Source: Methanobacteriota archaeon | GTDB taxonomy: Archaea; Halobacteriota; Methanomicrobia; Methanomicrobiales; Methanospirillaceae | Direction: 5' to 3' | DNA length: 64,000 nucleotides | NCBI GenBank assembly: GCA_029547145.1 | Contig: JAKPPV010000024.1 | Location: 124,001-188,000 of the forward strand | Shown: positions 17,408 through 26,292 of the stretch, piece after piece | Layout of the letters: each line of letters opens with the position of its first letter | How positions within the stretch are numbered: the first letter of the stretch is position 1 | Program-made: the position numbers and the translations under genes | The notes under the pieces: generated by a model | What the model was told of the DNA's origin: nothing | What the model saw: only the letters and a program-made list of their open reading frames with translations | The model's database searches: none

Positions 17408-17414
17408 AAAAAAA
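17408..17414 (-). terminator. U-rich tract between EF-1-alpha and S10 genes
   Basis: Seven T residues on the minus strand follow the EF-1-alpha stop codon directly. In archaea such tracts slow or end transcription, so this could be a partial terminator that lowers expression of rpsJ and the glycosyltransferase relative to EF-1-alpha. Confidence 0.45.
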
Positions 17415-17416
17415 TA

Positions 17417-18697
17417 TTATCTGATGATCTGCTTGGGCTTGATACCGATGCACATGCCGGCGGCGATCGTCGAACCCATGTCCCGGATGGCAAAGCGGCC
17501 GAGCTGCGGGATCTCCTTGATGTTCTCGATCACGAGCGGGCGGGAGGGGAGGATCTCGACGATCGCTGCATCACCCGCCTTCAGGAAGGTGGGGTTCTCC
17601 TCCTTGGTCTGACCCGTGCGCGGGTCGAGCTTCTTCTTCAGCTCGAGGAAGGTGCACGCGATCTGGGCAGTGTGACAGTGAAAGACCGGGGTGTAACCGG
17701 CCGTGATCGCCGAGGGGTGCTGCAGGACGACGATCTGCGCGGTGAACTGCTCGGCGACGGTGGGTGGCGCGTCGGCGGGCCCGCAGACATCACCGCGACG
17801 GATGTCGTTCTTGCCGATGCCCCGGACGTTGAAGCCGATGTTGTCGCCCGGAAGGGCCTGGGGCTGCTCCTCGTGGTGCATCTCGATGGACTTGACCTCG
17901 CCATCCTTGTTCGCAGGCATGAACGAGACCTTCATCCCCTTCTTCATGATGCCCGTCTCGACGCGGCCCACCGGGACCGTACCGATGCCCGAGATCGAGT
18001 AGACGTCCTGGATAGGAACGCGGAGCGGCTTGTCAACAGGTTTCTCGGGCTCCTTGAGCGTGTCGAGGGCCTCGAGAAGCGAGGGGCCGGTATACCAGGG
18101 GGTCTCGGTTGCCTTCTTCGAGATGTTGACGCCCTTGATCGCGGACATCGGGATGAAGAGGGTCTCCGCGGGCTTGAACCCGACCATCTGGAGCAGGTTC
18201 GAGAGTTCCTTCTTGACCTCCTCGAACCTCTTCTGGTCGTAGTTGACGGCGTCCATCTTGTTGATGGCCACGATCAGCTGGTTGATCCCGAGAGTTCTCG
18301 AGAGGAAGACGTGCTCCTTGGTCTGGTCCATGACACCGTCAGGCGCGGCGACGACCAGTACGGCCGCGTCGGCCTGCGAGGCACCGGTGATCATGTTCTT
18401 CACGAAATCGCGGTGTCCGGGACAGTCCACGACCGTGAAGTAGTACTTCGCGGTGTCGAAGCGCTTGTGCGCGATGTCGATCGTGATACCGCGCTCGCGC
18501 TCCTCCTTGAGGCTGTCCATGACCCACGCGAACTCGAACGAGGCCTTGCCCTTTGCCTCCGCTTCCTTGCGGTAGTTCTCGATGATGTGGGGCGGGACCG
18601 CACCGGTCTCGAACATCAGCCGTCCGACCGTTGTCGACTTTCCGTGGTCGATGTGGCCGATGACGGCCAGATTCATGTGAGGCTTGTCAGCTGCCAT
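17417..18697 (-). CDS. tuf: Translation elongation factor EF-1-alpha (aEF1A)
   Basis: The 426-residue GTPase delivers aminoacyl-tRNA to the ribosome and, in archaea, also carries aRF1 and pelota. G1 is GHIDHGKST at about residue 14, followed by [15 protein letters not shown] (switch I), G3 DCPGHRDF, G4 NKMD and the two beta-barrel domains with [16 protein letters not shown]. The start is the ATG at 18697 ([15 protein letters not shown]); the reading frame continues upstream by 55 codons, but that extension lacks family features and contains the promoter. Confidence 0.98.
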   Translation of the reverse strand: MAADKPHMNLAVIGHIDHGKSTTVGRLMFETGAVPPHIIENYRKEAEAKGKASFEFAWVMDSLKEERERGITIDIAHKRFDTAKYYFTVVDCPGHRDFVKNMITGASQADAAVLVVAAPDGVMDQTKEHVFLSRTLGINQLIVAINKMDAVNYDQKRFEEVKKELSNLLQMVGFKPAETLFIPMSAIKGVNISKKATETPWYTGPSLLEALDTLKEPEKPVDKPLRVPIQDVYSISGIGTVPVGRVETGIMKKGMKVSFMPANKDGEVKSIEMHHEEQPQALPGDNIGFNVRGIGKNDIRRGDVCGPADAPPTVAEQFTAQIVVLQHPSAITAGYTPVFHCHTAQIACTFLELKKKLDPRTGQTKEENPTFLKAGDAAIVEILPSRPLVIENIKEIPQLGRFAIRDMGSTIAAGMCIGIKPKQIIR

Positions 18698-18774
18698 AGA
18701 TATGTGCTCCAATCGTGAACGGACGGTACAGCATCCTGTCCGGTCGACGCGAGTATTACATATTCGAGATGCAC

Positions 18775-18785
18775 CTATATAAAAT
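18775..18785 (-). promoter_or_regulatory. TATA box of the EF-1-alpha operon
   Basis: On the minus strand ATTTTATATAG is an excellent archaeal TATA box. Transcription would begin near 18753, giving a leader of about 56 bases before the ATG at 18697, unlike the leaderless genes around it. Confidence 0.65.
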
Positions 18786-18874
18786 CTGTCCAATGGGTTC
18801 TTCCAGCGAATCTGCCACGAAATGCAAATCGAGCAACAGAATATTATCCGTTCCGGGGCCAATACTGTTCAATC

Positions 18875-19177
18875 ATGAAAACCCTGCCGATGAAGAAGGA
18901 ATCAGGCAGCGACAAGGCCTTTGTTGACTGCGCCGGCACGGAGCGTTCGGTCCACCGGTACTGCGCGTACTGCCGGCACTGCACCGGTATCCGGGTGGGA
19001 CGCCGCCTGATCCCCGCACCACAGGGACGGGCGGTGAACGAGATCCGCCGCGGGCTCGCACCGGATGAGAACCTGATGCAGGCGGCGATGATGTTCAACA
19101 CCTACGTCCGCGACGGGAGCGCCATCGAGTGCGATGACGACGAGGGCGAGGGGTATCGACCCCGTTATGGTTCCTGA
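18875..19177 (+). CDS. Small cysteine-motif protein of unknown function
   Basis: I do not recognise this 100-residue protein. It carries an YCAYCRHCTGI motif (C-x2-C-x2-C at about residues 30-36) plus two more cysteines (C19, C90), suitable for binding a metal or iron-sulfur cluster, and an acidic C-terminus. The centre (EIRRGLAPDENLMQAAMMFNTYV) is helical. An A+T-rich TATA-like element (AGAATATTATCC, 18838-18849) about 30 bases before the ATG suggests a leaderless mRNA. Its last 13 bases overlap the convergent sulfite-reductase-like gene. Confidence 0.6.
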   Translation: MKTLPMKKESGSDKAFVDCAGTERSVHRYCAYCRHCTGIRVGRRLIPAPQGRAVNEIRRGLAPDENLMQAAMMFNTYVRDGSAIECDDDEGEGYRPRYGS

Positions 19178-20046
19178 AGTCCCCCGTCTCCAAACTCTTT
19201 CTGGATCGTCTCCCTGAACCGGTTGAAATCGAGTTCATCGAGCTGCTCGCCGAGCAACCGGTTCGCCCGGGCCTGGCGGTAGACCCAGTAGACGACCCGG
19301 TCGACGACCGCGACCACCGTCTCGGGGGAGTCGACCCGGATCAGTTCGCGACCGGGCGTGGGGTGTCGCCCGCTCATTCCGCCCACCAGCACCAGGTAGT
19401 GCCGGTCCTCTGCCCGGATCAGGCTGAACGGGCAGGAGTGGATGCACATGCCGCAGAGTGAGCACCTGTCCTCGTCCAGGCGGCAGACACCGTTCCGGAT
19501 CGTGACCGCCTGTTCCCGGCAGTACTGGACGCAGGTGCCGCACCCGGTGCAGAGCCCGGGGGTTCGGATCGGCCTGATCCGTCCGATGATCCCGATCTCG
19601 TTGAGGAGCGCATTGTTGCAGCAGTTCGGACAGCCTGCGACCGTTATCCGGACCTTCACCGGAAGGTCCCTGCCGAAGAAGCGTCGGTCGAGCTCCTGTG
19701 CAAGGCCGATCGTCTCGACATTCGCGTATTTGCACCGATCAGTACCGGGGCAGGCGACGATGTTCACCACCTCGTGCCGCTCGGCACCGACCGGGGTCCC
19801 GTTCGCCTCGAGATCCCGTGCGAGTTCCTCGATCCGATCCGGGTCAAGGTGCGGGATCTCGACCGTCTGTCGCGTCGTCAGGTGGACATGGTCGGCTCCG
19901 AACCGTTCGGCGATCTCGCCAAGCCCGCGGAGCTGGTCGAGGGTCAGGATACCGGCCGGAAGGCGGGTCCGAACCGTAACCCGTTCAGGGTTCGCCTGAG
20001 TGATCACCCCACCCCGGGCATGGACGCTCCTGTGCATCGGCTCCAT
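19165..20046 (-). CDS. Sulfite/nitrite reductase-like siroheme iron-sulfur protein (Dsr-LP type)
   Basis: The protein has the N-terminal half-repeat of sulfite reductases (DQLRGLGEIAERFGADHVHLTTRQTVEI), the cluster and siroheme ligands CPGTDRC and then VAGCPNCC, and an inserted two-cluster ferredoxin domain (CTGCGTCVQYCREQA; CSLCGMCIHSCPF). At about 293 residues this is the small form common in methanogens, whose physiological reaction is unproven. A 24-base longer reading starts at GTG 20070. The siroheme synthase encoded at 48.5 kb could supply its cofactor. A perfect 14-bp palindrome lies just upstream of the chosen ATG. Confidence 0.87.
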   Translation of the reverse strand: MEPMHRSVHARGGVITQANPERVTVRTRLPAGILTLDQLRGLGEIAERFGADHVHLTTRQTVEIPHLDPDRIEELARDLEANGTPVGAERHEVVNIVACPGTDRCKYANVETIGLAQELDRRFFGRDLPVKVRITVAGCPNCCNNALLNEIGIIGRIRPIRTPGLCTGCGTCVQYCREQAVTIRNGVCRLDEDRCSLCGMCIHSCPFSLIRAEDRHYLVLVGGMSGRHPTPGRELIRVDSPETVVAVVDRVVYWVYRQARANRLLGEQLDELDFNRFRETIQKEFGDGGLQEP

Positions 20047-20056
20047 GTGGGATCTG

Positions 20057-20070
20057 GTGAGGCGCCTCAC
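20057..20070. promoter_or_regulatory. 14-bp perfect palindrome before the sulfite-reductase-like gene
   Basis: GTGAGGC-GCCTCAC is fully symmetrical and ends 11 bases before the ATG at 20046. Its position around the expected transcription start suggests an operator, but it could also be chance or a small RNA hairpin. Confidence 0.35.
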
Positions 20071-20100
20071 TACTAAACCATTCGCTTCGTTTCGAACTGG

Positions 20101-20817
20101 TCAGGAGACGAGAGCCAGCACGCAGAGAACGACCGCCCTGGTCATCTCGTGGGACGCACCGACCAGGTCTCCGTTGATACCTCCGAAGAGGCGGTACCCG
20201 GTGCCGAGCACCAGGAGGGCGGTGACGATACCCGATGCTGCGCCTGCGAGGAGAGACATGGGTTCGGGCGTGAGGAGAACGAGCGGGAGGCAGAGGAGCG
20301 ACGCGGGGAGGACGAACCAGGGTCGCGCGCGTTCGTGCAGGTATCCGTGGATGCCCTCGTGAAAGGGCCGGCCGAAGATCGTCAGGAGGGCCATCGAGTA
20401 TCGCCCGAGTACCTCCGCTGCGACGAGGGCAAAGAACGGGTGTGCAACGGAGATGAGGCCGGAGTACGCGATGAGGAGGGTGGTCATGCCGAGCGCGAGT
20501 GCGCCGGTTCCCACCTGGCGGTCGAGGAGTGCCCGGACCCGTTCTCCGGTCCCCCCGTGTGCCATCAGGCCATCCCCGAGGTCGAGCAGTCCGTCGAGGT
20601 GGTGGGCGCCGGTCAGAAAGAGGATCCCTCCGATCCCGAGTGCGGAGCCGATCGCGCGGTCCGGAACGGCGAGGACGACCAGCCCGGCGAGGCCCCCGAC
20701 GACATACCCGGAGAGCGGATAGAGGTACGAACGGCGGGCGAATTGGTCGAAGTCCACCGATCGGCCGAGAGGCAGGACCGTGCAGAACTGGAGGAGCGCG
20801 AGGATCGACCGGATCAT
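20101..20817 (-). CDS. cobS: Adenosylcobinamide-GDP ribazoletransferase (cobalamin synthase)
   Basis: CobS joins adenosylcobinamide-GDP with alpha-ribazole or its phosphate in the membrane. The 238-residue protein has six to seven hydrophobic helices and the CDP-alcohol-transferase-like motif GAHHLDGLLDLGDGLMAHG at about residues 70-88, which binds metal. It overlaps the cobZ stop by four bases and is therefore coupled to it. Confidence 0.95.
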   Translation of the reverse strand: MIRSILALLQFCTVLPLGRSVDFDQFARRSYLYPLSGYVVGGLAGLVVLAVPDRAIGSALGIGGILFLTGAHHLDGLLDLGDGLMAHGGTGERVRALLDRQVGTGALALGMTTLLIAYSGLISVAHPFFALVAAEVLGRYSMALLTIFGRPFHEGIHGYLHERARPWFVLPASLLCLPLVLLTPEPMSLLAGAASGIVTALLVLGTGYRLFGGINGDLVGASHEMTRAVVLCVLALVS

Positions 20818-21254
20818 CCCTCGACCTGCTCACTGTACAGCCGCGAGGTGCAGCCGGCGATCAGGCCAGCGACCGCGTCGTCCAGGAACGGCCCGAGAGT
20901 CCCCAGGATTCCCGGCTTCTTCTGATCATACCGCGTGAACTCGAAACGGGCGTACGTCCCTGCGATCACCTCGGCGATCGCCATCCCGATGATCTCGTCG
21001 GCGAGGAGGAAGACCGGGTCGTTCCCGAGCTCGGATCCTTTCCGACGTTCCACCAGCTCCTCCTCGAGGAGGACGGCACCGATCAGCAGGGCGGCGACGT
21101 TCGGGTCACGAAGGTGTCGCGCGAGGAGCGAATCAAGCCGTTCCGCCGCCTTCGCCGAAGAGAGGCCGTGCGGGACGTAGAGCGCCATCCCTGCCTCGAC
21201 GAGTGCCTCCCTGGTGATTCCCTTCCTGGCCAGCCGTTCCTCGATCTCGAACAT
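20814..21254 (-). CDS. cobZ: Alpha-ribazole phosphatase, archaeal type (CobZ, PgpA-like)
   Basis: The 146-residue protein belongs to the PgpA-like fold: GILGTLGPFLDDAVAGLIAGC at the end and DPVFLLADEIIGMAIAEVIAGT in the middle. In Methanosarcina the CobZ member removes the phosphate of alpha-ribazole-5'-phosphate (or the cobamide phosphate). Its operon with cobS supports CobZ over a lipid phosphatase. I chose ATG 21254 because it begins at the conserved MFEIEERLARKGIT; the upstream frame extension runs through the promoter and into cobT. Confidence 0.88.
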   Translation of the reverse strand: MFEIEERLARKGITREALVEAGMALYVPHGLSSAKAAERLDSLLARHLRDPNVAALLIGAVLLEEELVERRKGSELGNDPVFLLADEIIGMAIAEVIAGTYARFEFTRYDQKKPGILGTLGPFLDDAVAGLIAGCTSRLYSEQVEG

Positions 21255-21297
21255 GGTACCGGATCGTTTAACGCGGTAGCGGAAAAATAGAGATCCC
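21255..21297. promoter_or_regulatory. Divergent promoter of cobZ-cobS and cobT
   Basis: Just 43 bases separate the start codons. A TATA-like GTTTAACG (about 21266-21273) suits rightward cobT, and CTATTTTTCC on the minus strand (about 21281-21290) suits leftward cobZ. Both are about 26-30 bases from their ATG, so both mRNAs should be leaderless and the two initiation complexes would overlap. Confidence 0.55.
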
Positions 21298-22308
21298 ATG
21301 CCGTTCCTCTCGGAGACGCCGTCGATCCGCTGCAGTCGCCCGCTCTTTGCGGCGATCCTTGCGAACACGCTCCTCTCGACCGTCCCGGGGATCTCGGGGG
21401 CGGGCCCCTCCCCCGAGAAGACGCTTCTCACGCCGAACCTGGACGCGGAGCTGGTGACCAGCGGGACAATCTGGAGCCGGCCCGCCCGCCCCGACACCCC
21501 GACGGGTTGCCCGACACCCGCCTCCATCACGCGCGCGGCGACCCAGCTGGCGGGACAGGTCCCCCTCCTGATCGACGCGGGCCTTGCCGAACCGCCCGCC
21601 GTCCCCTGCATCGACCTTCATGCCTCACCGGGGGGGGACCCCCGTCTCGGGACGGCGGTCCCCGACGCCGCCCGGCTGATCGAGGGAGGGCGGATGATCG
21701 GCCGGTTCCTCTCGGGGATCTCGGACCTCCTCGTCCTCGGCGAATGCGTCCCCGGTGGGACGACGACCGCGCTCTGCGTCCTGCGTGCGCTGGGTTATCC
21801 GGCCCGGGTCTCGAGCAGCTTCGTCGTGAACCCGACGGGCCGGAAAGAGGAGGTTGTCCGGACCGTCCTGGAACGGATGGGCACCCCCGGACTGCTCGAC
21901 CCGGTCGCCGTCCTGCGCGAAACGGGGGATCCCATGATGCCGGTCGCCGTCGGGATCGCCCAGTCCTATCAGGGGACCCTCCTGCTCGCCGGCGGGACCC
22001 AGTATCTCGCCGTTGCAGCGGTGCTCCGGGCCCTCGGAGACGCACCCCCCTCCCTGGTGACGACGACCTACGTCCGCGACGACCCCACTGCCAACTTTGC
22101 CGAGATCGCCGGCCTGATCGGGGTCCGGCCCCTCTACGTCGACCCGGGATTCGGCGACCTCGGGCATGCCGGTCTGGCACGGTACTGCATCGGTGAGGTG
22201 AAGGAGGGGATGGGCGCGGGAGGTGCCCTCGCCCTCGCCCTGCTCCTCGGGCATTCCCCCGATGAGATCAGGGCCCACGTACTGGCGACGGTCAGGAGCT
22301 ACAGCTGA
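21298..22308 (+). CDS. cobT: Nicotinate-nucleotide-dimethylbenzimidazole phosphoribosyltransferase family protein (archaeal CobT)
   Basis: The 336-residue protein matches the archaeal CobT-like (TIGR00303) family: ANTLLSTVPGISGAGPSPE near the N-terminus, GECVPGGTTTALCVLRALG in the centre and VKEGMGAGGALALALLLG near the end. CobT activates the benzimidazole-type base by transfer to nicotinate mononucleotide, giving alpha-ribazole phosphate, which CobZ and CobS then use. Methanogens often use 5-hydroxybenzimidazole; the base here is not known. It is divergent from cobZ-cobS. Confidence 0.92.
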   Translation: MPFLSETPSIRCSRPLFAAILANTLLSTVPGISGAGPSPEKTLLTPNLDAELVTSGTIWSRPARPDTPTGCPTPASITRAATQLAGQVPLLIDAGLAEPPAVPCIDLHASPGGDPRLGTAVPDAARLIEGGRMIGRFLSGISDLLVLGECVPGGTTTALCVLRALGYPARVSSSFVVNPTGRKEEVVRTVLERMGTPGLLDPVAVLRETGDPMMPVAVGIAQSYQGTLLLAGGTQYLAVAAVLRALGDAPPSLVTTTYVRDDPTANFAEIAGLIGVRPLYVDPGFGDLGHAGLARYCIGEVKEGMGAGGALALALLLGHSPDEIRAHVLATVRSYS

Positions 22309-22344
22309 AAAGGCTATCATCGTGCAGCGCGAACCAGCTCCGCA

Positions 22345-22905
22345 ATGCGACCCATCTTCGTGGTCAACAACTTCGGGCAGTTCAACCATCTGATCCTCCG
22401 GATGCTCCGGGATCTCGGGATCGAGGCCAGAATGGTCCCGAACACAACGCCGCCCGAGGAGGTCGCCGGGGGATGCCGCGGGGTGATCCTCGGCGGAGGG
22501 CCCGCAATCGAACGGACGGGTTGCTGCGCCGAGTACCTGGATCTGGATCTCCCGGTCCTCGGCATCTGTCTCGGCCTTCACGTGATCGCCCGACGTTTCG
22601 GTGGAGTCGTCTCACCCGGCAGGATGGGAGGGTACGGCGCGGTCGACGTGGATATACACGATCACGACAGGATTCTCGCAGGCTACCCCGGGCAGATCCG
22701 GGTCTGGGCATCGCACCAGGACGAGGTCTCTGTCGTCCCCTCCGGGTTCGATCTCCTCGCTGTCTCCGGTATCTGCCCGGCGGAGGCGATCGCCCACCGG
22801 GACCGGCCGATCTTCGGTATCCAGTGGCACCCCGAGGTGAGTCATACGGTCGACGGGCAGCGGGTCTACCTGAACTTCGACCGGATCTGCCGAAAAGAGG
22901 CCTGA
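22345..22905 (+). CDS. guaA: GMP synthase, glutamine amidotransferase subunit A
   Basis: Archaeal GMP synthase has separate subunits, and this 186-residue protein is the class I amidotransferase half that supplies ammonia for XMP amination. The catalytic cysteine is in LGICLGLHVIA (about residue 76), and the histidine and glutamate are in GIQWHPEVSH (about 164-166). ILGGGPAIERTG forms the oxyanion region. The synthetase subunit is not in this window. It lies three bases upstream of the YkgJ-type gene. Confidence 0.95.
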   Translation: MRPIFVVNNFGQFNHLILRMLRDLGIEARMVPNTTPPEEVAGGCRGVILGGGPAIERTGCCAEYLDLDLPVLGICLGLHVIARRFGGVVSPGRMGGYGAVDVDIHDHDRILAGYPGQIRVWASHQDEVSVVPSGFDLLAVSGICPAEAIAHRDRPIFGIQWHPEVSHTVDGQRVYLNFDRICRKEA

Positions 22906-22908
22906 GTA

Positions 22909-23454
22909 GTGGAAACGACGCCGCTCCGCGCTCTCGCGGACAGGGTGCTCGCCATCGGTTTCCGGTGCTCCCGTTGCGGGGACTGCTGTCGTGGGACGGG
23001 GACCGATGGCTCGCTGGTCCTCCTGGGCCGGGAGGAGGTGGAGCGTCTCACCCGCAGACTCGGGCTCCCGCTCGAGGAGGTGGCCGAACCGTACCCCGAC
23101 GTGGTGGAGTTCCGTGGGGCCCGTTGCCGTCTCGGGTGGGCACTCCGCCGCACGGGAGAGGGTGCGTGCCGGTTCTACGACGAAGTCGGCGGTTGTTCGG
23201 TCTACGAAGACCGCCCGCATCTGTGCAGGACATACCCGTTCATGCTGGATGGTGATCGGCTCATCGTCTCGGAATGCCCCGGAATCGGTGGTCCGCTCGA
23301 CGACGTAGAGGCCCTCGCGATCGCGTCTGATCTGATCCTGCGCCGGGGAGCGGAGGAGGAGGACGCCCGGGCGATCCGGGAGCGTCTCGCATCGACGGAA
23401 CTCCGCCCGGGCGAAGACGTCCTGATCGACAGCAGGGGTGTATACCGTCTATGA
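22909..23454 (+). CDS. YkgJ-family cysteine-cluster protein
   Basis: The 181-residue protein has the family pattern CSRCGDCCRG near residue 22 and, later, CSVYEDRPHLCRTYPF, thought to bind zinc or an iron-sulfur cluster; the function is unknown. The start is a GTG at 22909 preceded by AAAAGAGG. It sits between guaA and the TraB gene, overlapping the latter by four bases, so the three form one operon. Confidence 0.87.
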   Translation: METTPLRALADRVLAIGFRCSRCGDCCRGTGTDGSLVLLGREEVERLTRRLGLPLEEVAEPYPDVVEFRGARCRLGWALRRTGEGACRFYDEVGGCSVYEDRPHLCRTYPFMLDGDRLIVSECPGIGGPLDDVEALAIASDLILRRGAEEEDARAIRERLASTELRPGEDVLIDSRGVYRL

Positions 23455-24653
23455 GTGAGATCAGGCTCGTGGGAACGGCACACGTCTCGTCCGAATCCGT
23501 GGACGAGGTGCGTCGCGAGATCGTCTCGTTCGACCCCGACATCGTCGCCGTCGAACTGGATCCTCCCCGGTACCAGACCCTGAAATACGGTGCCGAGGAG
23601 CCCGAGATCGGGGAGCTGTTGAAGAGCGGGAACTTCACCCAGCTCCTGGTGCAGTGGGCCCTCGGGTACGTCCAGCGACAGATCGGTATGGATGTCGGGG
23701 TGGAACCGGGCGCAGAGATGAAAGCGGCCTGCGAAGCGGCGGAGGAACGCGGGATTCGCATCGCCCTCGTCGACCGTGACATTCGTGTCACGCTCCAGCG
23801 GTTCTGGTCGTCGATGACCCTCCTCGAAAAGCTCCGGATGGGGGGTGCCCTCCTCTTCTCCGTCTTCCAGATCGGTCGAGGTGGAGGCGGTGAGATCGAC
23901 ATCGAGTCGCTCAAGCAGCAGGACGTGATCGACGCGGCTCTCGAGGAGTTCAGACGTTTCGCGCCGAACGGGGCCAGGGCCCTGATCGAAGAGCGCGACG
24001 CATATCTCGCACATCAGATCCTCGGGCTTGTGAGGACCAACGAACGGGTGCTCGCCGTCGTCGGCGCCGGGCACGTGGCGGGCATCCGCCGCTACATCGA
24101 GGATCCCTCGGCGCTACCCCCGATCGAGGATCTCGTGCGGACCGTGAAGCCCTTCCCGTGGCTCCGCGTGATCGAGGTGGCGGTCACTGCCATCTTTATC
24201 GGAATCCTGGTGCTGATCGCGTTCTCCGGCGTGGGTGTGGATCTCCTCGTCTGGGCCCTCCTCTACTGGGTACTGCTCCACGGTGTGCTGACCGCTGTCT
24301 TCACCCTGGTCGCCGGTGGTCATCCACTCTCGGCCCTGACCGGTTTTGCGGTCTCCTGGCTGACCGCGATCCACCCCCTGATCGCGGCGGGCTGGTTCTC
24401 CGCGATCGTGGAGGCGAAGATCCGCAGGCCTCGCAAGGGTGACCTCAAACGCCTCCTCGAGGCGTCCGATCTCTCAGATCTCCGTAAAAACCCGCTCTTC
24501 CGCGTTGTCTTCGTCGCGGCGCTTGCGAATGTCGGTTCGACACTCGGAACGGTCGCCTACTTCGCCCTCCTCTTCCCGGCGCTCGGGATCGATCCGACAG
24601 TCCTGATATCGCAGGGGGCGGCGAACATCTGGTCGATCCTCACCGGCGCTTAA
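23451..24653 (+). CDS. TraB/PrgY family membrane protein
   Basis: The 400-residue protein begins with the TraB-domain signature GTAHVSSESVDEVRREI and carries VAVELDPPRY, VDRDIRVTLQR and VVGAGHVAGI within residues 1-220. Four or five hydrophobic segments follow from about 235. TraB proteins share the Tiki/EreA/ChaN-like fold with possible protease activity; in enterococci PrgY reduces pheromone levels, while the archaeal role is unknown. The ATG overlaps the stop of the preceding gene. Confidence 0.9.
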   Translation: MSEIRLVGTAHVSSESVDEVRREIVSFDPDIVAVELDPPRYQTLKYGAEEPEIGELLKSGNFTQLLVQWALGYVQRQIGMDVGVEPGAEMKAACEAAEERGIRIALVDRDIRVTLQRFWSSMTLLEKLRMGGALLFSVFQIGRGGGGEIDIESLKQQDVIDAALEEFRRFAPNGARALIEERDAYLAHQILGLVRTNERVLAVVGAGHVAGIRRYIEDPSALPPIEDLVRTVKPFPWLRVIEVAVTAIFIGILVLIAFSGVGVDLLVWALLYWVLLHGVLTAVFTLVAGGHPLSALTGFAVSWLTAIHPLIAAGWFSAIVEAKIRRPRKGDLKRLLEASDLSDLRKNPLFRVVFVAALANVGSTLGTVAYFALLFPALGIDPTVLISQGAANIWSILTGA

Positions 24654-24789
24654 AACGGCACCCACAACGGTATGGGTTGTCTGTCTCGTCTTCGGACCGG
24701 TAAAAGATGGATGACAACGGGAATGAGTACCAGAAAAGGCGGATCTCATTCAAGGAGCCGGCGAACGAGGGCCGGGACCCCCGTCTGGT

Positions 24790-26292
24790 TCAGAGCCGGG
24801 TGAGGTTATAGCGGTTGTTGGTACCGGACTCGTTCAGGATCGGGAGTGAACCATCAGCAGCGATCTCGAAATGGGAGTTTCTGACCGGCTTCTCGTAGTC
24901 GGGGTTCCCGTAGTACCACCCGAGGATGGACTGGTACCCATCCTTTCCGGAGACGTTTCTCTGCGTGAACCCGGAGAGGACCAGGCGATCGGCCCATGCG
25001 GCCCAGAGCCCCCACTCCAGGTTGTCGTTCGTCGCGCAGTCAGTGAGTGTGACGCCCCGGGAGTCCTTCACAATCTTGAACCCGTAGGTCGAACCGGTAT
25101 CGGTGCACCGGTCAAAGGTCACGTTCCTGCCGCCATGAACGAAGAACCCGGCGTTCTTGTTCCTCTCCGAGGTGCAGTTCACGATGACGGCGTTGTTGTG
25201 GACATAATACCCCGAGGAGAAGGTATCGGAGTACGGATAGGGTTTTATGTTTCTCTGCCCGTTTCCGATGCTGACACAGTCCTCCATCCGGATATCCTGT
25301 GCGATGGTCTTCGGTGTCACGTGCCCCCCGGGTTCGAAGTGGAACCCGGACTCCCAGTTGTCCTCGGCCCGGCACCGGAGGACGGTGAGGCCGTACAGGT
25401 CGTTGGTCTCGTGGAGGTCGAAACCCGTCGCCCAGACAGCCCTTGAGTCCCCGTTTCCGCACCGGAGCGCGGTGCAGTCGATGAAGCGGAGATCGCGCGT
25501 CTCTTTTGGCGAACCCTGGCCGTTCACGTTGAACCCGTGAATACCGCAGTCGACCGCCGTGCAGTTCCGGAACTCGATATCCTCGAGCACCGAATCCTTG
25601 GCAAAGACGAAGAAGGCGCCGTTCGCCTCCACCCTCCCCGACTGCATGGTCGTGATCGTGATCCCCTCCACCTTGATGTGGCTCGCCCGGACCAGGATGA
25701 AGCCGCGCCCCGTGATCCGGAAGTCCCTGAGCGTGACACCATCCCTGAGCAGTTCGATCGGCTTGTAGTATCCCTGGACATCGAGCGTGGTCCTCCGGGG
25801 ATCGAGCCCCTGCAGGGTGACGCCGCCGGGCGGGTTGAGCCGATCGGTACAGTGGAAGGTGCCGTCGAGGAGGACGACGGTCCCGCCATCCGCTCCCGCC
25901 ATCGAGAGGGCCTGCTGGATCTCAACCTGGTCATCGGTGCCGTCGCAGACGAACCGTGCAGACTGTCGGGCGGGATCGGTACTGTCTGCTGCCGAGACGA
26001 GGATCGCATTCAGGGGGTACCCGGTGGTCGGCGTTGGGGTGGTGCTGTTCGCCAAGGTCGATTCCCCATCCCTGGACCCGTCGTGCAGGAAGAGTGCCAG
26101 CGCCATCGCCGCACAGACGAGCAGTGCGATACCGACGACGGCGAGCACCCTCAGATCAGGTGACCGGCGGGGAAGCGGTGCGTGCACCGGTACGGTCGGT
26201 CCCTCGTCTAACGCGTCCCCTTCGCCAACCCGGGGAGGGGCGTGCTCGTTGAATCCAATAGATTCCTGCTGCTGCGGCTCTTCCGCCATCAT
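24790..26292 (-). CDS. Surface-anchored right-handed beta-helix protein
   Basis: After a short cytoplasmic N-terminus of about 45 residues there is one membrane helix (LAVVGIALLVCAAMALALFL), a Ser/Thr/Pro spacer and then a pectate-lyase-like parallel beta-helix from about residue 100 to the end: AGADGGTVVLLDGTFHC, GVTLQGLDPRRTTLDV and many later rungs such as NAVIVNCTSERNKNAGF. This architecture is common in cell-surface proteins of Methanomicrobiales that bind or cut polysaccharides. Several N-glycosylation sequons are present (NCT, NVT, NVS). Start at ATG 26292 or 26289. It has a convergent gene-free gap with the TraB gene. Confidence 0.83.
   Translation of the reverse strand: MMAEEPQQQESIGFNEHAPPRVGEGDALDEGPTVPVHAPLPRRSPDLRVLAVVGIALLVCAAMALALFLHDGSRDGESTLANSTTPTPTTGYPLNAILVSAADSTDPARQSARFVCDGTDDQVEIQQALSMAGADGGTVVLLDGTFHCTDRLNPPGGVTLQGLDPRRTTLDVQGYYKPIELLRDGVTLRDFRITGRGFILVRASHIKVEGITITTMQSGRVEANGAFFVFAKDSVLEDIEFRNCTAVDCGIHGFNVNGQGSPKETRDLRFIDCTALRCGNGDSRAVWATGFDLHETNDLYGLTVLRCRAEDNWESGFHFEPGGHVTPKTIAQDIRMEDCVSIGNGQRNIKPYPYSDTFSSGYYVHNNAVIVNCTSERNKNAGFFVHGGRNVTFDRCTDTGSTYGFKIVKDSRGVTLTDCATNDNLEWGLWAAWADRLVLSGFTQRNVSGKDGYQSILGWYYGNPDYEKPVRNSHFEIAADGSLPILNESGTNNRYNLTRL

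Noticed and set aside
18698-18862. Longer N-terminus for EF-1-alpha
   Set aside because: The extra 55 codons have no similarity to the family and include the promoter and leader.
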